Assembly (NCBI GenBank): GCA_002387605.1
Contig: DGJU01000058.1
Location: forward strand, 1 to 12,606
DNA from: Alphaproteobacteria bacterium UBA4588
Lineage (GTDB): Bacteria; Pseudomonadota; Alphaproteobacteria; Puniceispirillales; Puniceispirillaceae
Direction of reading: 5' to 3'
Length of the DNA stretch: 12,606 nt
Under the pieces are notes generated by a model. It did no database searches and was not told the origin of the DNA. It was given only the letters and a program-made list of their open reading frames with translations. The position numbers were made by a program, and so were the translations under genes. The stretch's first letter is position 1; every line of letters begins with the position of its first letter. Shown here one piece after another: positions 1 to 6,200 of the stretch.

Positions 1-2
1 AC

Positions 3-647
3 TATGCGCTCTCGTCTTTGAGCCGCGCGCTTGCTGCCCAAAAAGACGGCCGCTTTGAGGCTGAAATCACGCCTATCACGATTGAAGGACGCAAACAGAC
101 GCTGACTATTTCCAAAGATGAGCAGCCTGTGACAGCACGTCCTGAAAAAATCCCCCAGCTAAAACCAGCTTTTCGAGAAGGCGGTACTGTTACAGCAGCG
201 AACTCATCGTCAATTTCAGATGGGGCTGCAGCCCTTATTCTGGCAAATGGTGATATGGTAGGCGCGCACGGGCTGACTGCCCGCGCCCGTATTCTTGGCC
301 ATGCCAGTTTTGCACATGCCCCTGGCTGGTTTACCACAGCGCCTGTTTATGCCGCTCAAAAGCTACTGGCAAAAATTGGCTGGCAGGCAGGTAATGTCGA
401 TCTTTGGGAGGTAAATGAAGCCTTTGCGGTTGTACCAATGGCCTTCATGCGTGAGCTGAATTTGCCAGATGATATTGTGAATATTCATGGTGGGGCCTGT
501 GCGCTGGGTCATCCTATTGGCGCGTCGGGTGCGCGCATTATCGTCTCATTATTAACGGCAATGGAATCCCGTGATGTCGCGCGCGGTATTGCAGCAATAT
601 GCCTTGGCGGCGGAGAAGGCATTGCGGTTGCAGTAGAGCGGATATGA
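3..647 (+). CDS. Thiolase (acetyl-CoA C-acetyltransferase family), C-terminal part, 5' end outside the window
   Basis: The frame is open to the left edge, so this is the C-terminal half of a longer protein (thiolases are usually about 390-400 residues; about 214 are visible). Thiolases catalyse the last step of beta-oxidation (3-ketoacyl-CoA plus CoA) or the reverse condensation. The visible part carries the family signatures in order: WEVNEAFA, then GGACALGHPIGASGARI with the catalytic His codon at 510-512, then CLGGGEG with the second catalytic Cys codon at 600-602. The nucleophilic N-terminal Cys lies outside the window. The stop overlaps the start of the next gene (ATGA), an SDR hydroxyacyl-CoA dehydrogenase, so the two are very likely one transcript running consecutive beta-oxidation steps. 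The TTG at 18 is not taken as a start because the homology continues upstream. Substrate chain length cannot be told from this piece. Confidence 0.95.
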   Translation, partial: YALSSLSRALAAQKDGRFEAEITPITIEGRKQTLTISKDEQPVTARPEKIPQLKPAFREGGTVTAANSSSISDGAAALILANGDMVGAHGLTARARILGHASFAHAPGWFTTAPVYAAQKLLAKIGWQAGNVDLWEVNEAFAVVPMAFMRELNLPDDIVNIHGGACALGHPIGASGARIIVSLLTAMESRDVARGIAAICLGGGEGIAVAVERI

Positions 648-1411
648 AACTGTCATCTGATATTGCAGCAATTGTGACTGGCGCTGGCTCTGGGCTTGGC
701 GCTGCGGTTGCGAGCAGGCTTGCTTCTGCTGGTGTTAAGGTTGCGCTGTTCGACAAGGATACGCAAAAAGGTCTTGCACAGGCAGAGGCTATTGGCGGTC
801 TATTTGTTGAGGTTGATGTAAGTGATGCGACATCTGTTGCCACGGCAATTACCGCAGCCAGACAAGCCCATGGTCAGGAACGACTAGTAATAAACTGCGC
901 TGGCATTGCACCTGCGGCAAAGACTGTATCACGGGGCAACGCGCATGATGCTGGCCTGTTCGAAGCTGTCATTGCTATCAATCTTATCGGTAGCTATTTT
1001 GTTGCCAGCCAGAGCGCTGCTGGCATGGCAAGCCTAGAGCCGCTAACCGATGATGGTGAGCGCGGGCTAATTATTAACACAGCTTCGGTTGCCGCCTTTG
1101 ATGGACAGGTTGGACAGACAGCCTATGCTGCATCTAAAGCTGGCATTGCTGGCCTTACTCTTCCAATGGCGCGCGACCTTGCTGATAAAGGCATCAGGGT
1201 GATGGCGATTGCGCCCGGTATTTTTGGCACGCCCATGGTGACGGCCTTCCCGCAAGAGGTGCAGGATGCGCTAGCCTCTCAGATACCGTTTCCAGCACGG
1301 CTTGGTGAGCCAGATGAATTTGCTGCCCTTGTTCAGCATATTGCCGAAAACAGAATGCTGAATGGCGAGACAATCAGACTAGATGGCGCTATCAGAATGC
1401 CGCCACGCTAA
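644..1411 (+). CDS. SDR-family 3-hydroxyacyl-CoA dehydrogenase (HSD17B10 / HADH type II-like)
   Basis: A 255-residue cytosolic short-chain dehydrogenase. It closely resembles, from memory, the mitochondrial type II 3-hydroxyacyl-CoA dehydrogenase (HSD17B10), which oxidises 3-hydroxyacyl-CoA with NAD. Visible features are the Rossmann motif TGAGSGLG (residues 12-19), Asp37 at the end of beta-2 (NAD preference), NCAG (84-87), Asn113, Ser148 in NTASVAAF, and the catalytic YAASK with Tyr161 and Lys165. The C-terminal stretch NGETIRLDGAIRM is typical of this subfamily, and the length matches it. The ATG at 644 overlaps the thiolase stop. An in-frame upstream start at 599 would give a 15-residue extension inside the thiolase and is rejected because the Rossmann fold begins right after 644. 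Dehydrogenase followed by thiolase is the normal beta-oxidation order of reactions. It converges on the next gene with a gap of only 14 bases. Confidence 0.93.
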   Translation: MKLSSDIAAIVTGAGSGLGAAVASRLASAGVKVALFDKDTQKGLAQAEAIGGLFVEVDVSDATSVATAITAARQAHGQERLVINCAGIAPAAKTVSRGNAHDAGLFEAVIAINLIGSYFVASQSAAGMASLEPLTDDGERGLIINTASVAAFDGQVGQTAYAASKAGIAGLTLPMARDLADKGIRVMAIAPGIFGTPMVTAFPQEVQDALASQIPFPARLGEPDEFAALVQHIAENRMLNGETIRLDGAIRMPPR

Positions 1412-1425
1412 GATAAGCTGCGCCA

Positions 1426-1884
1426 TTATTTTGTTTTATCAGGCGTCCAACCATTAGGCATGTCTACCATCGCAATGCTTGTCGACATTTTGGCAACAAG
1501 CCTACCATCATCGCTAAAAGCGCCTGCTTCGCAATAACTGACCCGCCGCCCCGATTTCAGCACCGTTGAGCGAAAGGTGAGATGCTGTCCTTTGGAGGGC
1601 GCAAAAAAAGACGTTTTAAACTCTATCGTAAGCACTTCAACCGAAGGCGCAGCCAGCGTGAGAGCCGCAAAACCGCACGCACTATCAAGACCAGCTGTTA
1701 CGACCCCGCCATGCACAAACCCCTGCTGCTGACTAACCTTCTCCGAAATATCCAGCACCATTTCGATAGCCCCCGGCACGGCTGATACCAGACGTATTCC
1801 CATCAGCGCCATAGCGCCTTGCGCATCAAAACTGGCGCGAACGCGTGCCTCAAAATCAGGGTCGCGTATTACATAATCGCTCAT
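1426..1884 (-). CDS. PaaI-like hotdog-fold acyl-CoA thioesterase
   Basis: A 152-residue single hotdog domain. The signature HGG (residues 58-60), followed by Asp67 seven residues later in FVHGGVVTAGLDSACG, is the active-site helix of PaaI/4HBT-type thioesterases, which hydrolyse acyl- or aryl-CoA thioesters in the cytosol. I placed the start at 1884 (MSDYV...), preceded closely by AGGA. An in-frame ATG six codons upstream (1902) has no ribosome-binding sequence and is the alternative. The gene converges on the beta-oxidation pair and is divergent from the peroxidase-related gene at 2024, with about 139 bases between. It is not a close copy of the second hotdog gene at 2608, apart from the shared HGG motif. 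The exact substrate is unknown; the neighbours suggest intermediates of the same acyl-CoA pathway. Confidence 0.85.
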   Translation of the reverse strand: MSDYVIRDPDFEARVRASFDAQGAMALMGIRLVSAVPGAIEMVLDISEKVSQQQGFVHGGVVTAGLDSACGFAALTLAAPSVEVLTIEFKTSFFAPSKGQHLTFRSTVLKSGRRVSYCEAGAFSDDGRLVAKMSTSIAMVDMPNGWTPDKTK

Positions 1885-2023
1885 CGTTCCTACGGTCCTC
1901 ATAGTGACAAAGCCGGCATGTTAAGGATGACCTGTCAGAGATTTGAAATCAATCCTCTTTCGGTACGCCATTTCCTTCGCTAAACTAATGTCCAAGATAT
2001 GCAAAACTGAAAGGCGGACTGTC

Positions 2024-2611
2024 ATGACAGACCCACATATTAGCCAAAAAATTAGCCGGTTTCCTGTTCCTGAATTTAGCCAGCTCCCCGAAGACATCCA
2101 GCAGATGTTAACAGATGTCTCAGATAAGGCAGGGTTTATCCCAAATGTGTTTCTAACACTTGCCTATCGCCCAGACGAGCTGCGGGCTTTTTTTGCGTAT
2201 CACAATGCCCTGATGCTGCGGAAGGGCGGTATCAGCAAGGCAGAAAAAGAAATGATTATTGTTGCAACTTCTGCTGAAAATAGCTGTCTTTACTGTGTTA
2301 TTGCCCATGGTGCGATTTTGCGTATCTATGCAAAATCAGGCTCCTTGTCAGACCAAATCGCAACCAATTATCGCAAAGCAGATATTACTGAGCGGCAATG
2401 CGCGATGTTAGATTTTGCGATAAAAGTCTGCAATAAATCTGCTGAGGTGGCTGAAGGAGATTTTGTTGCACTTGCAGCACATGGATTTTCAGAGGATGAT
2501 ATCTGGGATATCGCTGGGATAACGGCCCTATTTGCCCTATCCAATAGAATGGCGAGTATAACTGCCATGCGCCCGAATGATGAATTTTACCAGATGGGGC
2601 GCGGCATATGA
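2024..2611 (+). CDS. Carboxymuconolactone decarboxylase / AhpD-like peroxidase-related protein
   Basis: 195 residues, all-helical in character. The motif E85-x2-C88-x2-C91-x3-H95 in AENSCLYCVIAHG matches the redox centre of AhpD-like CMD proteins, where the CxxC pair and the histidine handle peroxide or disulfide reduction. The N-terminal half (FIPNVFLTLAYRPDEL...) fits the 'uncharacterised peroxidase-related' branch rather than true carboxymuconolactone decarboxylases. The start is ATG 2024, with AAAGGCGG about ten bases upstream; the longer in-frame start at 1943 adds a stretch with no family similarity and is rejected. The stop overlaps the ATG of the next thioesterase (ATGA at 2608-2611), so the pair is almost certainly co-translated. 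The physiological substrate is not known for this branch. Confidence 0.88.
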   Translation: MTDPHISQKISRFPVPEFSQLPEDIQQMLTDVSDKAGFIPNVFLTLAYRPDELRAFFAYHNALMLRKGGISKAEKEMIIVATSAENSCLYCVIAHGAILRIYAKSGSLSDQIATNYRKADITERQCAMLDFAIKVCNKSAEVAEGDFVALAAHGFSEDDIWDIAGITALFALSNRMASITAMRPNDEFYQMGRGI

Positions 2612-3039
2612 CGCTACATGATGAGCGTATTATTACTATTAATGAAATGGTTGGGTTCAACCAGATAAACGGTATTGAGATTACTGAATGGCAGGATGGT
2701 TCTGGCGCTGTACAGCTTCGCATCACAGAAAACCATTTGAATCCAGCTGATGTCGTTCATGGCGGTGTGCTATCAGCAATGCTTGATGTTGCTCTTGCCA
2801 TGTCGGGAAGTTATTTTGCCCCGCCGAGCCCGTTAATGCCGGGGCTTACGCTTCACCTCAGCACCCAATTCTTATCAGGGGCAAAACGAGCTGATGACAT
2901 GCTGTATGCCACCAGCACAAAGACCGGTGGTGGCGCATCTGTCTTCTTTGCTGAAGGTGCGATACATACCCCAGACGGCAGACTGATTGCCACTGCGACA
3001 GGGACATTCAAACGCGGCCGCATTCCGGCCGCATCATAA
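2608..3039 (+). CDS. PaaI-like hotdog-fold thioesterase (second, coupled to the peroxidase-related gene)
   Basis: 143 residues, one hotdog domain. The active-site helix reads VVHGGVLSAMLDVALA, with H51-G52-G53 and Asp60, as in PaaI/YdiI-type acyl-CoA thioesterases. The C-terminal strand region (DGRLIATATGTFKRG) is also typical. The ATG is embedded in the stop of the preceding gene, a classic translational coupling. This is the second hotdog thioesterase within 1.2 kb, and the two are clearly diverged. Co-expression with an AhpD-like protein is not something I can tie to a named pathway. The last codons contain a strong GC stem-loop. The gene converges on an unknown minus-strand gene with only five bases between stops. 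Confidence 0.87.
   Translation: MTLHDERIITINEMVGFNQINGIEITEWQDGSGAVQLRITENHLNPADVVHGGVLSAMLDVALAMSGSYFAPPSPLMPGLTLHLSTQFLSGAKRADDMLYATSTKTGGGASVFFAEGAIHTPDGRLIATATGTFKRGRIPAAS
3014..3032. terminator. GC-rich stem-loop at a convergent gene junction, possible bidirectional terminator
   Basis: GCGGCCG (3014-3020) pairs perfectly with CGGCCGC (3026-3032) around a five-base loop. A weak second dyad, ATCAT-AAT-ATGAT (3033-3045), follows at once. The stem lies in the last codons of the thioesterase and about 12 bases past the stop of the minus-strand gene. There is no T-run on either strand, so it is not a canonical rho-independent terminator; the role is inferred from position. Confidence 0.35.
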
Positions 3040-3044
3040 TATGA

Positions 3045-3308
3045 TTAAGAAATAAGCTTAGCCGGCTTTTGGGCACGATAATCTTCGAGCAAGCCTAGCT
3101 CACGGCGGAGATATGAGCGAAGTCCTTGCGGGCCCGTATCACTCCAGATCCGGCGGACTGTTTCATGAAACATCCCGTCAGACAGTTCATCGGTTGCCAG
3201 AACAAACTGAAACAAGCTTGATTTGAACCGTGTCTGAAGCTGGTAATCAAAATCATATAAGATTTTTGCAACAAGAGCTTCATTCACATCCAAAACCTGA
3301 TTAATCAT
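3045..3308 (-). CDS. Hypothetical protein, 87 residues, unrecognised
   Basis: I do not recognise this family. The start chosen is ATG 3308 (MINQVL...), which has AGGA eight bases upstream. The frame stays open to a non-ATG codon at 3416, but that extension looks unlike coding sequence and has no ribosome binding site. The product has no signal peptide or membrane span, no cysteines and a mixed-charge, probably helical sequence with hydrophobic faces (FKSSLFQFVLATDEL). It ends in a charged segment (YLRRELGLLEDYRAQ). It is followed at its 3' end by the convergent thioesterase. Upstream on the same strand, about 130 bases away, is a small lipoprotein gene. It could share a transcript with that gene, but the gap leaves room for its own promoter. 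Confidence 0.6.
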   Translation of the reverse strand: MINQVLDVNEALVAKILYDFDYQLQTRFKSSLFQFVLATDELSDGMFHETVRRIWSDTGPQGLRSYLRRELGLLEDYRAQKPAKLIS

Positions 3309-3436
3309 GTTATTTATCCTATTTTTCGCATAATGTCTCAACGCATATGAACCGTTGGTATAACTCTTATTACAAGAAGCGTACCAAACTTGGCTGTTCT
3401 GCGCTGGAACATTCACTTTTTCTCAGAAAAATGCAT

Positions 3437-3868
3437 TTAGAATAAAAATCCAAATATTTCAATAGGTTCTGCAGGAACCACCAGCTCGCCATGCCAGAGC
3501 TTTCCGTTTGGGCTAAGAATGCGAACATAGAGACCTGAATGGTCTATTGGAATCTCTTCCCTGCCAGAAACTATCGTTTTGCTTTTGGCTTTGTGACAGA
3601 CAGTGCCGGTTAGTTCTGCCATCTGATATGTCAGCACAGTTAGAGGGTTTCCAGCTCTATCAAAGCCCGTCATTCGTTCCGGCTCTTGATTCAGAACATA
3701 GCAGGTGGAGGGAACTTTGAGGCTTGCTGAATAGGACACGGCAACCGTCTCACTGCCAGCTTTTTCTATTGAAATGAGGTTCAGGTTTTTGACAAAATCA
3801 GGGAGCTGTCTCTGGGCACAACTCGCAAAAAGGAAGGGAATAAAAAACAGTAAGGCTACAAATCGCAT
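3437..3868 (-). CDS. Small predicted lipoprotein of unknown function
   Basis: 143 residues. The N-terminus is a short lipoprotein signal: MRFVAL, a hydrophobic run, then the lipobox LFASC with Cys17 as the predicted lipidated residue. The mature part is about 126 residues, beta-rich in character, with two further cysteines (STCYV and TVCHK), suggesting one periplasmic disulfide. No family is recognised. The start ATG 3868 has AGGAT a few bases upstream (CAAGGATGATGAT). Signal, lipobox and RBS together make the gene convincing although it has no name. It lies downstream of a secreted 378-residue protein on the same strand, with about 156 bases between that contain small inverted repeats. The two may belong to one envelope-related function, which is inference. 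Confidence 0.8.
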   Translation of the reverse strand: MRFVALLFFIPFLFASCAQRQLPDFVKNLNLISIEKAGSETVAVSYSASLKVPSTCYVLNQEPERMTGFDRAGNPLTVLTYQMAELTGTVCHKAKSKTIVSGREEIPIDHSGLYVRILSPNGKLWHGELVVPAEPIEIFGFLF

Positions 3869-3881
3869 ATCATCATCCTTG

Positions 3882-3922
3882 AATACAACGGTGTATTAAT
3901 ACCTGTCTGAGATGCTGACAGG
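3882..3922. promoter_or_regulatory. Cluster of small inverted repeats upstream of the lipoprotein gene
   Basis: Three dyads lie 14-54 bases upstream of the lipoprotein start: AATACA/TGTATT (3882-3887 with 3892-3897), the perfect palindrome GTATTAATAC (3893-3902), and CCTGTC/GACAGG (3902-3907 with 3917-3922). They could be an operator or leader structure. Nothing identifies a regulator, and short AT-rich dyads also occur by chance. Confidence 0.3.
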
Positions 3923-4024
3923 ATCGAAGAGTGATGATAGCGTGATAACCTTAATATTAGATTAACGTGTTCGAGTAGGGAAAATAACTTTGTTAATGTA
4001 TCGGACTGGCTGAGCTATATCTTT

Positions 4025-5161
4025 TTAGCTGTCCAATGCTTTACTAATACTTTCAAAAACGATGGATTTATTTTTAAAGTCAGAAATCTCATTAAAAGAC
4101 CGCTCTAACAGCATCTTACGAACAAGTTCTGGGAACGGGCAACTTCTTACCTTCTGACCGTCGATAATCTGCATCCATGTTCTTGCCATATCGATGTTAC
4201 AGCTACCAGAGGATTTGGTATAAACCTCTGACAAGCTCACAACGAATGTTCGCACCCCAAGCCTATTCAGGACTTTTGCTGCCAAGCCATAATCAAAACC
4301 AGATAGCCCATGAATTTTTCCATCTGATGTCAACATAACGGTTTCAGACTCAGACTCTATCCCGCGAAACGACTTTGGCACAAAAATGAATGCTTTTTCT
4401 ACTTCACCACTGACCTTGCCGCCCATGGAGGAAAAAGCCAGCAAAGTCATTTCGGATAAAGACTGCAAAGGAATTTTATTTCCTGGTACAAATTGACGTC
4501 GCAAGTCATCAGAGAGCATTTTATTCACGATATTCTCATCTAATGCGAGGTCATTACCCAAAATTTCCATCATTCTCTCGAATGGCATTTCCGCTGGCTT
4601 CAGCTGGCGGGCGGCAAATTGAATGATGGCATCATTGCCAGTGCGATGCCCGAGCGCAACAATATTTAAGATTTCATCAAAAGTTGCTTTGTAAGAGCCA
4701 ACAAGACGGTTCCGGTAAAGATTTATTTTTTGGCAACCTGGACCAAGAATTGTGATTTTACTCTCAAAATTCTCAAGCGCTGCCGCATTGAGCTCGGTCA
4801 TAGCTGCAAAGCGTTCCATTGAGATGGAAACAGGCTCGTAATCCTTATAGATAAGAAAGTAATGTTGTGATTTCTGAATGAAAACATCATCGACAGACAG
4901 AAGTGTATTACCGTTTCTGTCGAGCGCTGGCAAATAGGGATCAACGGCAGCATTAATCAAAGAGAAGAAAGGGCTTGAATCTGTTTCGTCACACTCAGAC
5001 AGGTCATTTGCAGAGACTGATACAGAAAAAAGTGATGCAACTACGGCAAGATACACACATAAGGCAGACCGAATAGCATACGACAAAAACGAAGCAAACA
5101 TCCCCGTCTGGTTCTGGCTCCAAGCCTGCTTCTGGGCATTTATTGCACTGCGCCTTACCAT
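4025..5161 (-). CDS. Predicted secreted protein of unknown function, 378 residues
   Basis: I do not recognise a family. The N-terminus carries an export signal: a hydrophobic stretch (about residues 33-50) ending SVSVSA-ND, a good signal-peptidase I site after residue 51. The mature part has four cysteines (SECDE, GPGCQ, SGSCN, RSCPF), enough for two disulfides in the periplasm. It shows no transmembrane segment or lipobox. The C-terminal third has an alternating beta/alpha look (TVMLTSDGKIHGL, VRTFVVSLSEV), but no catalytic motif can be named. Start choice is uncertain. ATG 5161 follows AGGGAAAGAG and a minicistron, whereas ATG 5101 would give a normal 31-residue signal peptide but lacks a spaced RBS. 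The frame stays open to a TTG at 5200. It is divergent from the possible gene at 5305. Confidence 0.7.
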   Translation of the reverse strand: MVRRSAINAQKQAWSQNQTGMFASFLSYAIRSALCVYLAVVASLFSVSVSANDLSECDETDSSPFFSLINAAVDPYLPALDRNGNTLLSVDDVFIQKSQHYFLIYKDYEPVSISMERFAAMTELNAAALENFESKITILGPGCQKINLYRNRLVGSYKATFDEILNIVALGHRTGNDAIIQFAARQLKPAEMPFERMMEILGNDLALDENIVNKMLSDDLRRQFVPGNKIPLQSLSEMTLLAFSSMGGKVSGEVEKAFIFVPKSFRGIESESETVMLTSDGKIHGLSGFDYGLAAKVLNRLGVRTFVVSLSEVYTKSSGSCNIDMARTWMQIIDGQKVRSCPFPELVRKMLLERSFNEISDFKNKSIVFESISKALDS

Positions 5162-5197
5162 CACTCTTTCCCTATCATTTAGCTGTGCTCTCCTCCT
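5161..5197 (-). promoter_or_regulatory. Strong Shine-Dalgarno plus five-codon minicistron (MIGKE) overlapping the start of the secreted-protein gene
   Basis: Reading the minus strand, AGGAGGAG (5197-5190) is followed 11 bases later by an ATG (5178-5176). That ATG opens a frame of only five codons, M-I-G-K-E, and stops at TGA 5163-5161. The TGA overlaps the ATG of the secreted protein as TGATG. This is the geometry of termination-reinitiation coupling. The minicistron is in a different frame from the main gene. Function as a leader is inferred; the ribosome could also use the Shine-Dalgarno for another start. Confidence 0.4.
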
Positions 5198-5253
5198 CAA
5201 ATTAGCATGTTCTGTACCAAACCGGCTATCTTGATGGAATAATTTTTAACCCG

Positions 5254-5277
5254 CTGCTGTTTTTTGGTAAACAGCAG
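5254..5277. promoter_or_regulatory. Nine-bp perfect stem-loop between divergent genes
   Basis: CTGCTGTTT (5254-5262) pairs with AAACAGCAG (5269-5277) around a six-base loop. The flanks carry a direct repeat TTTTTAAC (5243-5250 and 5291-5298). It lies between divergent genes, so a terminator for a flanking gene is unlikely. An operator, or structure in the 5' leader of the plus-strand transcript, is more plausible. Confidence 0.35.
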
Positions 5278-5304
5278 GGCGTCTGCGTCGTTTTTAACAG
5301 TATC

Positions 5305-5520
5305 ATGGTAGTAGATCTTTATAAAATTCAGGCAGCAATCGGCAGTGGCGGGTCACAGACCTCCCCGAACTATAAACGCAAATTGCTGACAGAAGAAGAG
5401 TTGGAAGAAAACACAGTCGATTTTGGACTGGAAGGCGGCAATCCAGACTGCCGTATTTTTCTCGCTCATGCTGTAACAACTCTGACCTGGTTGAAATCTC
5501 ATCATTTGTTAGTCACATGA
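5305..5520 (+). CDS. Possible small hypothetical protein, 71 residues, overlapping the Pal-like gene
   Basis: A 71-codon frame with no recognised family. Its middle is acidic (LTEEELEEN, about residues 28-36), followed by GLEGGNPDC and a moderately hydrophobic C-terminal third. In favour of a real gene: its stop overlaps the ATG of the Pal-like lipoprotein in an ATGA arrangement, and that ATG itself lacks a Shine-Dalgarno sequence, as expected if translation is coupled. Against: there is no ribosome binding site before its own ATG, the composition is unremarkable, and there is no signal peptide. It would otherwise be 5' leader. I rate it slightly below even. Confidence 0.4.
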   Translation: MVVDLYKIQAAIGSGGSQTSPNYKRKLLTEEELEENTVDFGLEGGNPDCRIFLAHAVTTLTWLKSHHLLVT

Positions 5521-5544
5521 TCGAACGGTATCTTTCGATCATGT
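5515..5544. promoter_or_regulatory. Perfect 11-bp inverted repeat covering the Pal-like start codon
   Basis: ACATGATCGAA (5515-5525) and TTCGATCATGT (5534-5544) are exact reverse complements separated by eight bases. The left arm contains the proposed start ATG (5517-5519) and the right arm contains the in-frame ATG of residue 9 (5541-5543). As RNA this is a stable hairpin hiding both candidate starts; as DNA it is a dyad suited to a dimeric regulator. Confidence 0.55.
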
Positions 5545-6170
5545 TATCTGGCGTTATGGTGCTGGCGGCCAGCTTTTTTCTGACCGGATGCGTTAACCAT
5601 CTCGCGCTGAATGAACATCCGCATAGCTATAAAACATCCCAGCAGGACGATCCAAAAATTGTCGTAAAGCCTGATAATCTTCCTCTGAAACGAATTGTTG
5701 TGCTTCCGGACGAACAAACAGATACACCCCCAGCAATCAGCACGGATGTCACCGAATCCGAGCAACAACGCCAGCCAACACGCGCAGAGATTATCGCACA
5801 TCTCAGCCGTCCGATTTTCTTTGCACTCGATGCCTACCAGCTCTCTGCTGAACAGCAAAAACAGCTTAGCGAGCTTGCAAGCTTTATGAAACAGCCTGAG
5901 AACATCAACCTTAAGATACGGATTGAAGGGCATTGCGATGACAGAGGGACGCGCGACTATAACTTTGCCCTTGGGTCGCGGCGCGCCTCATCTGTTATGC
6001 AGATGCTTGAAAGCGCTGGCATTATGCAAACCCGCATGAAATTTATCTCCTACGGTAAGGAGCGGCCGGCCTATCTTGGAGCCTCTGAGCCGTCACGTGC
6101 CCAGAATAGGCGCGCTGACCTGCTTATCAGGCCTGATTTTCAGAGCACTCTGACGGGCCCATCCTCGTAA
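5517..6170 (+). CDS. Pal-like peptidoglycan-associated lipoprotein with OmpA domain
   Basis: 217 residues. The N-terminus is a lipoprotein signal ending FFLTGC, with Cys25 the predicted lipidated residue. A low-complexity linker rich in Pro, Thr, Gln and Asp follows (about 26-95), then an OmpA-type peptidoglycan-binding domain (about 98-210). The diagnostic motif is EGHCDDRGTRDYNFALGSRR. Asp141 and Arg156 sit at the positions that bind the diaminopimelate carboxylates in OmpA/Pal proteins. The usual Thr or Ala of GHTD/GHAD is Cys here. The late motif AQNRRADLLI also fits. Pal normally sits beside tolB and ybgF; here there are no tol genes, so it may be a paralogue. The start is uncertain between ATG 5517 and ATG 5541; the latter would give a 17-residue signal. 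Both lie in a perfect inverted repeat and neither has a Shine-Dalgarno sequence. Confidence 0.9.
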   Translation: MIERYLSIMLSGVMVLAASFFLTGCVNHLALNEHPHSYKTSQQDDPKIVVKPDNLPLKRIVVLPDEQTDTPPAISTDVTESEQQRQPTRAEIIAHLSRPIFFALDAYQLSAEQQKQLSELASFMKQPENINLKIRIEGHCDDRGTRDYNFALGSRRASSVMQMLESAGIMQTRMKFISYGKERPAYLGASEPSRAQNRRADLLIRPDFQSTLTGPSS

Positions 6171-6200
6171 AACTAAAATAGCGCGGCTGACAAGTGACGC

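Noticed and set aside
599..643. Extended N-terminus of the hydroxyacyl-CoA dehydrogenase.
   Set aside because: The extra residues lie inside the thiolase end in another frame and resemble nothing; the ATG at 644 gives the normal family length.
1943..2023. Upstream start for the peroxidase-related protein.
   Set aside because: The added basic segment has no family similarity, and ATG 2024 has a suitable ribosome binding site.
3309..3416. N-terminal extension of the 87-residue protein.
   Set aside because: No ATG or Shine-Dalgarno at its start, and the codons look like intergenic sequence; ATG 3308 has a good AGGA.
3425..3445. TTTTTC-TGA-GAAAAA dyad as a terminator of the lipoprotein gene.
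   Set aside because: Only six AT pairs around a three-base loop, and it overlaps the gene's last codons; too weak to call.
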